Shown in pieces: positions 6,039-12,808 of a stretch of 17,265 bases of DNA; the first letter of the stretch is position 1; each line of letters opens with the position of its first letter. The notes beneath the pieces are model-generated. The model did not search any database and was not told the DNA's origin. It saw nothing but the letters and a program-made list of their open reading frames with translations. A program made the translations under genes and the position numbers. Origin of the DNA: a bacterium (GTDB taxonomy: Bacteria; Electryoneota; RPQS01); the NCBI GenBank assembly GCA_028711875.1, contig JAQTRJ010000010.1:1-17265 (forward strand), read 5' to 3'.

Positions 6039-7316
6039 ATGCCAACCAAAACTGAAATAGACACACCCATCACCGCGCCGGGATTCCAGAATTTCGGACT
6101 CGACGAGCGGCTGCCGAAGGCCGTCGCGGAAGCGGGCTACGAGCGGCCGACGCCGATTCAGGACCTTGCGATTCCGCTGGTCATGGCCGGACGCGACGGG
6201 ATGGGATCGGCGCAGACCGGAACCGGCAAGACCGCCGCCTTCGGTTTGCCGATTCTGCACAAGCTGCTGACGGAAACGAAACGCGGCCATGCCGTGCGCG
6301 CGCTGATTCTGAGTCCGACCCGCGAACTCGCGGCGCAAATTGACGAGAGTCTCAAAGACTACGCGCGCCACACCAAGCTGAAGATCGCGGTGGTGATCGG
6401 CGGCGTGAATATCAAGCCGCAGACGCAGGCGCTGCGCTCGGGCGTGGACGTGCTGGTGGCGACACCGGGGCGGCTGCTCGATCACGTCGGCCAGCGCAAC
6501 GTGTCATTCGAGTCGCTGGAAGTGTTCGTGCTCGACGAGGGCGACCGGATGCTCGACATGGGATTTCTGCCCGACATCCGGCGGATCATCGCGCTGCTGC
6601 CGAAAACGCGGCAGACGCTGCTGTTCTCCGCGACGATTCCGCTCGAAATCGCCACGCTCGCCAAGACGCTGCTCACCAACGCGGAGCAGATTCAAGTGGG
6701 AGTGAAGTCGGCGCCGGCGGTGGGGATTACGCATGCGGTTTATCCCGTGCCGTCGCATCTGAAGCCGCTGCTCCTGCCGGCGATTCTGCGCGCGATCGGT
6801 TCACACTCCGTGCTGGTGTTCACGCGCACGAAACGGCGCGCCGACCGACTGACGAAAACGCTCACGCGCACGGGTCTGCGCATCGCCGTGCTGCACGGCG
6901 ACCGCACGCAGGCGCAGCGGATCGCCGCGCTGGCCGGATTCAAGCAGGGCAAATTCGACGTGCTGATCGCCACCGACATCGCCGCGCGCGGACTGGACGT
7001 CGAGGGCATCACGCACGTCATTAACTTCGACGTGCCGGGCACGCCCGAGGATTACGTGCACCGCATCGGCCGCACGGCGCGCGCGGAAGCGGTGGGCGAC
7101 GCGTTCACGCTGGTCTCGCCCGAAGAAGAGATTACCATGCGGCAGATCGAAGCGCACCTCGGGCACGTGCTGCCGCGCGTGGCGCTGCGCGATTTCGACT
7201 ATGAAATTCCCGCGCCGGAGAAGAGCACGGGGCTGCAACGGGCAAGCGTGAACGTGCAGAAGGTGGGCAGCAGTTTTCACTCGAAGCGGAGACGCGTGCT
7301 GCCGAGGAAACGCTAA
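6039..7316 (+). CDS. DEAD-box RNA helicase, RhlE-like, with DEGD in motif II
   Basis: ATP-dependent RNA helicase of 425 residues, probably acting in ribosome assembly or RNA turnover. All motifs are present in order: Q motif (PTPIQ, about 37-41), I AQTGTGKT (58-65), Ia PTRELA (93-98), GG (121-122), Ib TPGR (142-145), II DEGD (166-169), III SAT (197-199), IV VFTRTKR, V ATDIAARGLD (311-320), VI HRIGRTAR (341-348), then a short basic tail ending KRRRVLPRKR. Motif II reads GAC GAG GGC GAC, so Gly replaces the usual Ala; both acidic residues survive, so ATPase activity is likely retained. Start: ATG 6039 with GAAAG about ten bases upstream; a longer in-frame GTG lies in the palindromic repeat. It separates the CBS protein from the transporter and may be only a neighbour. 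Confidence 0.93.
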   Translation: MPTKTEIDTPITAPGFQNFGLDERLPKAVAEAGYERPTPIQDLAIPLVMAGRDGMGSAQTGTGKTAAFGLPILHKLLTETKRGHAVRALILSPTRELAAQIDESLKDYARHTKLKIAVVIGGVNIKPQTQALRSGVDVLVATPGRLLDHVGQRNVSFESLEVFVLDEGDRMLDMGFLPDIRRIIALLPKTRQTLLFSATIPLEIATLAKTLLTNAEQIQVGVKSAPAVGITHAVYPVPSHLKPLLLPAILRAIGSHSVLVFTRTKRRADRLTKTLTRTGLRIAVLHGDRTQAQRIAALAGFKQGKFDVLIATDIAARGLDVEGITHVINFDVPGTPEDYVHRIGRTARAEAVGDAFTLVSPEEEITMRQIEAHLGHVLPRVALRDFDYEIPAPEKSTGLQRASVNVQKVGSSFHSKRRRVLPRKR

Positions 7317-7324
7317 TGCAAGTC

Positions 7325-7403
7325 GAGATTCTGGACACCCACGCCCTCCCGTCCATTAGTCCATACGCTCCGTCGTATGGGTGCGCGCGGTGTCCAGAAT
7401 GAC
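7325..7403 (-). repeat. GTCATTCTGGACACC...AGAATCTC inverted repeat
   Basis: Outer arms ATTCTGGACACC (7328-7339) and GGTGTCCAGAAT (7389-7400) are a perfect 12-bp inverted repeat, with an inner hairpin CCATACG/CGTATGG (7361-7380). On the minus strand it begins GTCATTCTG and ends CAGAATCTC, the same outer frame as the 48-bp elements, with a different interior. It might also help end helicase transcripts. Confidence 0.75.
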
Positions 7404-7441
7404 AAGGGCTGCGGTTCGGTTTGGAAATTGCGGGCTTTTAC

Positions 7442-7467
7442 GTTTGAAGTTTTAAGTTTGAAGTTTT
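7442..7467 (+). repeat. 12-bp tandem repeat GTTTGAAGTTTT
   Basis: Two exact copies (7442-7453, 7456-7467) separated by AA, directly before the transporter ATG. No Shine-Dalgarno sequence is visible between this repeat and the start codon. Confidence 0.6.
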
Positions 7468-7474
7468 CTCCCCG

Positions 7475-8740
7475 ATGACCGTATTCAGTAGAATAAAGAG
7501 CAAGATTTCTCCCGCGTGGGCGCGGATGGTGTTGTTTCTCTCGATCATGGGACCGGGGATCATCACCGCCAACGTGGACAACGACGCGGGCGGAATCACG
7601 ACCTATTCGCAGGCGGGCGCGCACTTCGGTCTGACCACGCTCTGGCTGTTTATTCCCATGACCATCGCGCTGATTATGATTCAGGAGATGGTCAACCGGA
7701 TGGGCATCGTCAGCGGCAAGGGACTGTCGGATCTGATTCGCGAGCACTTTGGCGTGCGCTGGACGTTCTATTTGATGGTGGGGCTGCTGCTCACGAATTT
7801 CGCCAATATCATCGCGGAATTCTCCGGCGTGGCGGCGGCAGGCGAGCTGCTCGGAGTGCCCAAGTGGATCAGCGTGCCGATCGCGGCGATCTTCGTCTGG
7901 GCACTGGTGGTGGCGGGAACCTACGCGACCGTCGAGAAGGTGTTTCTCGTGGCCACGCTGTTCTACGCGGCCTACATTATCACCGGATTTCAGGTCCAGC
8001 CCGACTGGACGGAAGTTGGACGATCTCTGGTGCTGCCACAGATCACGCGCGAGCGCGCCTATTTGCTGATGATGATCGGCCTGATCGGCACCACCATCGC
8101 GCCGTGGATGCAGTTTTATCAGCAGGCGTCGGTGGTGGAAAAAAATATTTCCGTCAAGAATCTCCATCTGTCGCGGATGGACACGATTTTCGGCGGAATC
8201 ACGGTGAGCCTCGTGGCGCTGTTTATCGTCGTGGTGTGCGCGGAAACTCTGTATCCGCACGCGGTGCGGATTGACACGGCGGATCAGGCGGCCAAGGCAC
8301 TGGTGCCGCTGGCGGGACGGTTTGCGGCCACGCTGTTCGCGGTCGGACTCCTGAACGCGAGTTTGTTCGCGGCTTCGATTCTGCCGATCTCGACGTCCTA
8401 CACGATCTGCGAAGCGCTGGGTTGGGAATCGGGCGTGGATCGCAAGTTTTCCGAAGCGCGGCAGTTTTACGTTTTGTACACCGCGCTCATCGTGGTCGGC
8501 GCGGCGGTGGTCATGATGCCGGGCGTGCCGCTGATTTCGGTGATGTTCTATTCGCAGGTGGTCAACGGGATCATGCTGCCGTTCACGCTGATTCCGATTC
8601 TGCTGTTCGCCAGCAGCAAGCGGCTGATGGGCGAGCACGTCAACGGCCGCGCCTACAATATTTTCTGCTGGGCGTTCGTGATCGCGATCTCGCTGATGTC
8701 GCTCATGTGGCTGGCGATGCAGTTCGGAGGAGTGGAGTAG
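7475..8740 (+). CDS. NRAMP-family transporter of the NRMT type, predicted Mg2+ uptake
   Basis: Polytopic inner-membrane protein of 421 residues with about eleven hydrophobic segments and the SLC11/NRAMP fold. The first helix reads MGPGIITANVDNDAGGITTYSQAGA, so the metal-site DPGN box is replaced by DNDAGG (about 35-40). In helix six the canonical M-P-H box is replaced by A-P-W (209-211, in GTTIAPWMQFYQQ), losing the methionine that favours Mn2+ and Fe2+. Such changes mark the NRMT branch shown in other bacteria to carry Mg2+; I infer Mg2+ here, and the MgtE-N/CBS gene upstream agrees. Mn2+ or proton-coupled broad-range transport remains possible. The ATG has no visible ribosome-binding site; a repeat of 12-bp units precedes it. 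A GTAG repeat follows. Confidence 0.85.
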   Translation: MTVFSRIKSKISPAWARMVLFLSIMGPGIITANVDNDAGGITTYSQAGAHFGLTTLWLFIPMTIALIMIQEMVNRMGIVSGKGLSDLIREHFGVRWTFYLMVGLLLTNFANIIAEFSGVAAAGELLGVPKWISVPIAAIFVWALVVAGTYATVEKVFLVATLFYAAYIITGFQVQPDWTEVGRSLVLPQITRERAYLLMMIGLIGTTIAPWMQFYQQASVVEKNISVKNLHLSRMDTIFGGITVSLVALFIVVVCAETLYPHAVRIDTADQAAKALVPLAGRFAATLFAVGLLNASLFAASILPISTSYTICEALGWESGVDRKFSEARQFYVLYTALIVVGAAVVMMPGVPLISVMFYSQVVNGIMLPFTLIPILLFASSKRLMGEHVNGRAYNIFCWAFVIAISLMSLMWLAMQFGGVE

Positions 8741-8762
8741 AACAACTTATGAACGATGAATG

Positions 8763-8784
8763 GTAGCGCCGCACGGCTGTGCGC
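8763..8784 (+). repeat. GTAGCGCCGCACGGC hairpin repeat, copy 1
   Basis: GTAGCGC, then CGCAC-GGCT-GTGCG and GC. Nearly the same sequence occurs at 10948-10969, with GGCA in the loop. Member of the GTAG-hairpin group. Confidence 0.7.
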
Positions 8785-8802
8785 TTCCTCGGTGAGGATG
8801 AA

Positions 8803-8830
8803 AACCGGCGACCCGAAAGGGCCGCCGGTT
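8803..8830 (-). terminator. Terminator for the leftward LVIVD/T9SS gene
   Basis: On the minus strand AACCGGCGGCCC, loop TTTC, GGGTCGCCGGTT and a T-rich TTTTC tail. In the minus-strand RNA one pair is G-U and all others are Watson-Crick; on the plus strand that position is an A-C mismatch, so the structure belongs to leftward transcription. It lies just past the sorting-domain remnant, so that remnant was part of the original transcript. Confidence 0.75.
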
Positions 8831-8858
8831 CGATCTCAGGAAAGGCGAAGGTGTGGGG

Positions 8859-9241
8859 CTATTTCATCAGCAGCATTTTCTTGGTGGCGGTGAATTGGTT
8901 TGCCGTCAAGGTGTAGAAGTAGATGCCGCTGGGAAGGCCGGAACCGTCGAAGCGCGCGCGATGTAGGCCACCTGCGCGAGCTTCGTTCACCAACGTTGCC
9001 ACCTCTTGACCCGCTATGTTGAACACGCTCAGTACGACGTGTTCAGACTCTGCGATTTCGAAAAGGATCTCGGTCGCAGGGTTGAAGGGATTGGGATAGT
9101 TCTGGTAGAGTGCGTAAGTCAGCGGCGATACGATGGAAACACCCGCCTGATCGTCTGGATATCGCCGATCCACTCCGACGAACCGCCGATATTTTCTGCA
9201 GCCAGACGGTAGCGATAGGTCAGGACGAACCGGCGCGTTGC
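8859..9241 (-). pseudogene. Detached FN3 remnant and T9SS sorting domain of the LVIVD gene
   Basis: Two pieces of coding sequence continue the upstream gene. Directly past its TAA the same frame still encodes FN3-like residues (LTYRYRLAAENIGGSSEW) down to about 9165, then meets a stop. A shift to another frame gives a complete T9SS type A sorting domain: SPLTYALYQNYPNPFNP, FNIAGQEVATLVNE, LPSGIYFYTLTANQ and a terminal KKMLLMK, ending at 8859. The frame change falls near 9150-9170. There is no ribosome-binding site or start for the sorting domain alone. Either the gene is decayed by a nonsense change plus an indel, or the assembly has two errors here. Confidence 0.72.
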
Positions 9242-10471
9242 TTAGTGGCCGTCCCAGGCTTTCACAACGTAGAACAACAACGGGGAAGATGCTCCGTCCT
9301 CAATCCGGTAACTGTTGGTGGTGGTGCTACCGACATAATTGTCGAACGTCCCCTCGGGATTTGTGTCCTGATAGATGCGGTAAACGGGACTGCCGTCGTC
9401 CAGCCATGTCAAGACGATATCCGGACCATCAACGGCAATGACGAGTTCTTCCGGCGAATCAAACGGCGACCACCGGAATATCTCAAGACAGGTGAACGAC
9501 GCAACTATGACAAGATCGTCCTTCCATTCGACATCCTGTGGGCTCCCTCGTGTGGGAATGAGGGCCAAGCGGTTCATAGAGCCGTCAAACAACGCCAGTG
9601 GGCCATTTAGATTACCAACAACCAGTCGTCCGCCGAACGCCGCTGTCCAGTCGAGGGCTGTCGCGAAACCCCCAGTTGGAGTGCACGGACGAATCGGCGT
9701 TGGAATCTCAGGATTGGTCACATTGATCTTATAGATGCCCGAATCTCCTGCGGCTATCCAGACCTCGTTAGCATTAGGCATGACGGCGTCACGGAATTCG
9801 GGCGGCAGACCACAGATCAGCGGCCGCACCAAGTCATAGCCGACGCAGGCAAGATAGTCCAGCCCACGAAAGCACCCTTGTCCTCCCATCCACACCCGAT
9901 ACCCGTTGGGTGTCAAAGCAAAGGATACAACGTTGAAACCGGCATTTTCATACGGGGCGCACTCCTGCGGCGGTAGCGGCCATGATCGGAACTTTCGAAG
10001 GCCGGTACTTTCGCATGCAACATAGACCGCACTTTGGTCATCAGTGTTGGTCTTGACACTGATCCCGATTCCGTCGTACGTTGAAAGCAGCGGCCAGCGG
10101 TATTCATCCATCACTGGATGGAGGGGATCAGAAACGTTGATCCGGTACAGGCTATCGCGTTCGGCGTCGCCCAGCCATACGAAGTTACCCGCCGATTGCG
10201 CATACTGGAAAACGATACCCTTGGTGTCATGATTTCCGGCTGGATTCAATTCCGCCACACGCTGCGGATTCAACGGATCGCTGATATCGAAGACAGATAG
10301 GAAATGCAAGCCTTCAGCTATATAAGCGTGGTTGCCATAAACTGTCACTGCGCAGGCTTCGCCAGGCAATCCGCATATGTAACCGAGTGGTTCCAGCGTC
10401 TCGCCGGAAACAAATCCGGACAATGTAAGAAACAGAGTGCCAAGGGCAAGAAAGTGAATGAGGTTTTTCAT
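9242..10471 (-). CDS. Secreted LVIVD-repeat protein, truncated before its sorting domain
   Basis: Predicted exported protein of 409 residues. A signal peptide is plain (MKNLIHFLALGTLFLTLSGFVSG). The body is a beta-propeller-like series of LVIVD repeats, e.g. VTVYGNHAYIAEGLHFLSVF then DISDPLNPQRVAEL, YRINVSDPLHPVMDEYRW and IYKINVTNPEIPTPIRP. From about residue 325 a fibronectin-III-like domain follows (VLTWLDDGSPVYRIYQ to FYVVKAWDGH). Proteins of this layout normally end in a T9SS sorting domain for export across the outer membrane; here it lies downstream, separated by TAA 9242-9244 and a frameshift. As it stands the product would reach the periplasm but not be sorted. AGGA eight bases before the ATG is a good ribosome-binding site. 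Ligand or role unknown; not an enzyme by any motif I see. Confidence 0.8.
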   Translation of the reverse strand: MKNLIHFLALGTLFLTLSGFVSGETLEPLGYICGLPGEACAVTVYGNHAYIAEGLHFLSVFDISDPLNPQRVAELNPAGNHDTKGIVFQYAQSAGNFVWLGDAERDSLYRINVSDPLHPVMDEYRWPLLSTYDGIGISVKTNTDDQSAVYVACESTGLRKFRSWPLPPQECAPYENAGFNVVSFALTPNGYRVWMGGQGCFRGLDYLACVGYDLVRPLICGLPPEFRDAVMPNANEVWIAAGDSGIYKINVTNPEIPTPIRPCTPTGGFATALDWTAAFGGRLVVGNLNGPLALFDGSMNRLALIPTRGSPQDVEWKDDLVIVASFTCLEIFRWSPFDSPEELVIAVDGPDIVLTWLDDGSPVYRIYQDTNPEGTFDNYVGSTTTNSYRIEDGASSPLLFYVVKAWDGH

Positions 10472-10555
10472 AGTAAATTTCCTGGTTGAATAGGACCGAA
10501 AAATGATAACTCTCTTGCGAAAACGAGGGCTAAGTTACCCCTCAAAACTTACGAA

Positions 10556-10651
10556 TTAGCGGTCCCATGATAGTGACACCTTCAGGTTGCAGACCCCTGC
10601 CAGCAAAACGCCGGCGAGCAGTGCTTTGAAAAACAGACTTTTCTCCTTCAT
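10556..10651 (-). CDS. 31-codon peptide resembling a signal peptide
   Basis: A short frame starting MKEKSLFFKALLAGVLLAGVC and ending SWDR, with a strong GGGAG ribosome-binding site eight or nine bases before the ATG. The product is a lysine-rich start followed by a hydrophobic stretch, as in a signal peptide or a single-span membrane peptide, and stops soon after. It may be the head of a decayed secreted protein, a membrane microprotein, or a leader peptide for the LVIVD gene 84 bases downstream. A short GAGGG/CCCTC hairpin with a T-rich tail (10525-10543) lies between them on the same strand. Confidence 0.45.
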   Translation of the reverse strand: MKEKSLFFKALLAGVLLAGVCNLKVSLSWDR

Positions 10652-10706
10652 GTTGATTACTCCCTTTGATTGAAACATGACCTGACATTCGAAACGATGT
10701 GTCACA

Positions 10707-10734
10707 ATATTTATATGTGGGGGGTGAGATGCAA
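10707..10734 (-). promoter_or_regulatory. Possible promoter for the 31-codon gene and LVIVD gene
   Basis: On the minus strand TTGCAT (10734-10729) and an AT-rich TATAAATATT ending at 10707, spacing depending on which hexamer is chosen. It stands out as the only AT-rich patch in the spacer. Weak evidence; FCB bacteria may use different promoter consensus sequences. Confidence 0.25.
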
Positions 10735-11054
10735 CAGTTATGATAGAACTTCGCAAAATGGAGCGCCTTATCGTTTGATAGAGGCAAGCTTCGGAAGTGG
10801 CCGCGTCTTGGCCTACTCGTCTGTCGGGCAGTGGATAGATCCGACCAGAGAGTGCTCGAACGCGCTGGTGCCTCTCTTTCTGTAGGCTTATTCTGCAGGA
10901 AGCAGGGGTCGGCTGCAAGCAGCCGACACCGCGGGCAAAGAGGAATTGTAGCGCCGCACGGCAGTGCGCCGTTTCTGCCATTGCGGGTCGGGAGACCCAC
11001 CACGGTGGCGATAGGCAACGGCGCGATGAATCGCCCCGGTAATTGAAAAAGATC
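10735..11054. repeat. Gene-free spacer ending in a palindrome cluster
   Basis: Bases 10735-10900 show no convincing gene. From 10908 come, in order: GTCGGCTGC-AA-GCAGCCGAC with tail ACCGCG (10908-10933); GTAGCGCCGCACGGCAGTGCG (10948-10971); GGGTC-GGGA-GACCC (10985-10998); and GGCGCGATGAATCGCC (about 11019-11034), related to the last unit of the 2699-2917 string. The cluster abuts the terminator of the buk operon. Confidence 0.7.
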
Positions 11055-11079
11055 GGGCCGAGGGAAATTCCCTCGGCCC
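11055..11079 (-). terminator. Terminator of the buk-ptb-ptb2 operon
   Basis: Perfect 10-bp stem GGGCCGAGGG / CCCTCGGCCC with a five-base loop. Read leftward it is followed by GATCTTTTTC, a T-rich tail, about 30 bases past the stop of the last operon gene; read rightward the tail is TTCTTGTTT, so it could work both ways. Confidence 0.88.
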
Positions 11080-11110
11080 TTCTTGTTTGCGAAGGCGCGG
11101 TTGAGTTGTG

Positions 11111-11902
11111 TTATACCAGCAGGCTCGCGAGTTCCACGCTGCGCTCGATGTGATCGGGAGTCGCGAGCGGCGGGAAGGCGATGGGAACGGGCGCGCCGAG
11201 GATCACGCCCGCCGCGCGATGTTCTCCCGTGAGCATGACTGCGTCGGTTAGTGACAGGAAGCTTCCGAAGTCGGGCGGAACGAGCAGATCGGCCTCGCCC
11301 GCGATGTCCGTCTTCACTTTTTTCTCGCGTACAGCCTCGGGACTGACGGCCAGATCAAGCCCGAGCGGTCCGTCCACGCACGCCTTACCGAATTGCCCGC
11401 GCGCGCTCATCTGCGCCAGCGGAGCCTGCCATAGAGTGGATTTCACTCCGGGCGTCACGAGTTCCACGCACGAGAGCAGCGCGACGCGCGGAGCCGCTTC
11501 GCCGAGTTTTTGCAAAGAGGCGATCATCGTCTGCAGGCTCGCGCTTGCCGCCACAATATTCGTATAATCGCAGAGCGGTGAGAAGCCGATCCACAGCAGT
11601 TTGGGATAGGCGGTCAGTTCGAGCGCCATGAGAATCGTTACATCGGGAGCTCTGTCCGCGCGCGGAACGCACGAAACGACGCGAGCGTCATCCACGCCCG
11701 AGCACAGTACCGCGTCGCCGTCTTCCGGTTTCGCCTCCGCCAACGCCGCTTCGAGATCGGAGCGGACGTCTCCCTTGAACCAGCGAATCTTCCCGCCGCG
11801 CTTCGTCCAGAAATCGAGCGCAGTTTTTTCGATCTCGCCGCACACGCGCAGGGAGCCGGTCTTTTTTCCGGCGGAGGCTGCGGTCACATCGGAAAATTTC
11901 AT
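11111..11902 (-). CDS. Divergent phosphate butyryltransferase paralogue
   Basis: A 263-residue member of the Pta/Ptb fold, shorter than the usual 300. The family core is recognisable in the second half: ACVDGPLGLDLAVSPEA (about 174-190), DIAGEADLLVPPD (199-211) and AAGVILGAPVPIAF (230-243). Key boxes are lost: the LMKG motif of the normal enzyme is LCSGVDDA here (66-73), and the SR of the SRAD box is PP (PPLA, 244-247). In acetyl-type phosphotransacetylases that Ser-Arg pair acts in catalysis and CoA binding, so this copy is probably inactive, altered in substrate, or a partner subunit of the neighbouring Ptb. Its ATG overlaps the stop of ptb by four bases (ATGA), with a GGAGG ribosome-binding site, so the two are translationally coupled. 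Last gene of the operon. Confidence 0.72.
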   Translation of the reverse strand: MKFSDVTAASAGKKTGSLRVCGEIEKTALDFWTKRGGKIRWFKGDVRSDLEAALAEAKPEDGDAVLCSGVDDARVVSCVPRADRAPDVTILMALELTAYPKLLWIGFSPLCDYTNIVAASASLQTMIASLQKLGEAAPRVALLSCVELVTPGVKSTLWQAPLAQMSARGQFGKACVDGPLGLDLAVSPEAVREKKVKTDIAGEADLLVPPDFGSFLSLTDAVMLTGEHRAAGVILGAPVPIAFPPLATPDHIERSVELASLLV

Positions 11903-12807
11903 TGCTCCTCCCCGGCGATCACGGCCGCCAGCGCGAGCGAGGCCAGTTTGTTCTCCGGCGGATCGGCGCGCGAGACCAGCGAGAGCGGCACGCGCGCTCC
12001 GGTGATCACGCCCATGAACGTGCAGCGGCGGAATTTCGTGAACGCTTTCACGGTGATATTGGTTTCCTCGATAGTGTGTGACACCACGATGTCAGGATCG
12101 CCCGCCACGTCGCTCGAAAAACGCTCGGAATATTTTCCCGCGAACGCGGCGCGAAACGTGAGCGGCCCTTCGATATTGCGGACGATGCCGCGTACGAAAC
12201 ACGCGCGGGCAACGGCGGCGGTCTCGATGGTCGAAGGGTAATCCGTCGTCGGCTGGTTTGCCACACCCAGCAGCGCGACCTTCGGCTCGCCGACTCCGAT
12301 CAGGCGCGCGACGCGCACGGCGTTTTCCACGATGGCGATGCGCTGTTCGAAGTTCGGTGCGGACACCACTCCGCCGTCGGTAAACGACAGCAGTTTTGGA
12401 TAGCCTTCGATCTCCAAGACGGCGCAATGGGAGAGCAGTTTGCCCTGCCGCAGCCCGGCTTTCGGGGCAAGCAGCGCGCGCATGATATCCGAGGTCGCGA
12501 CTTTTCCCTTCATCAGAATCTGCGCGCGTCCCTGCGAGCAGAGTTCGACGGCGCGGGTGACGCTTTCCTGAACTCCGTCAGCCTGAACGATTTCGAGCTT
12601 CAGCGAATCGAGCTGCAGCTCGCGCAGCGCGGCCTCGGTCTTCGCGGCGTTTCCGACAAGAATCGCGGAGGCGAATTCTCTCTTCACCGCCTCCGACACC
12701 GCGCGCACGACGTCGGAATCCTCCGCGCCCGCGATCGCGACGACGGGTTTTTTTCGTTGGGCAAGTTCCCGCGCGCGGGCGAGAACGTCGGATGTGGTTT
12801 TCAGCAT
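11899..12807 (-). CDS. ptb: Phosphate butyryltransferase
   Basis: Transfers an acyl group (butyryl, or possibly a branched-chain or acetyl group) from CoA to phosphate, giving acyl phosphate for the kinase encoded just upstream. Its 302 residues match the family length. Landmarks: the start KPVVAIAGAEDSDVVRAV, LMKGKVATSDIMRALL (about 98-113), FTDGGVVSAPNFEQR (142-156), NIEGPLTFRAAFAGKY (211-226), DPDIVVSHTIEETN and the intact SRADPPENKLASLALA (279-294) with the Ser-Arg pair used by phosphotransacetylases. It starts one base after the kinase stop and has no strong ribosome-binding site, so translation probably depends on the kinase. A role in fermentation or in ATP formation from amino-acid or fatty-acid breakdown is inferred from the operon. 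Confidence 0.87.
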   Translation of the reverse strand: MLKTTSDVLARARELAQRKKPVVAIAGAEDSDVVRAVSEAVKREFASAILVGNAAKTEAALRELQLDSLKLEIVQADGVQESVTRAVELCSQGRAQILMKGKVATSDIMRALLAPKAGLRQGKLLSHCAVLEIEGYPKLLSFTDGGVVSAPNFEQRIAIVENAVRVARLIGVGEPKVALLGVANQPTTDYPSTIETAAVARACFVRGIVRNIEGPLTFRAAFAGKYSERFSSDVAGDPDIVVSHTIEETNITVKAFTKFRRCTFMGVITGARVPLSLVSRADPPENKLASLALAAVIAGEEQ

Positions 12808-12808
12808 G

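Noticed and set aside
4589..6073. 494-codon open frame on the minus strand opposite the CBS gene
   Set aside because: Composition is Arg/His-rich with no domain, and the plus strand encodes a clear MgtE-N/CBS protein; GC-rich codon bias opens the opposite frame.
7313..8638. 441-codon open frame on the minus strand opposite the transporter
   Set aside because: Antisense artefact of the NRAMP gene: low-complexity His/Arg/Asp-rich translation with no recognisable fold.
10670..11046. Small plus-strand and minus-strand frames of 71-158 codons in the spacer
   Set aside because: They run through palindromic repeats, lack ribosome-binding sites and domains, and overlap each other on both strands; only the 31-codon ORF has a good ribosome-binding site.
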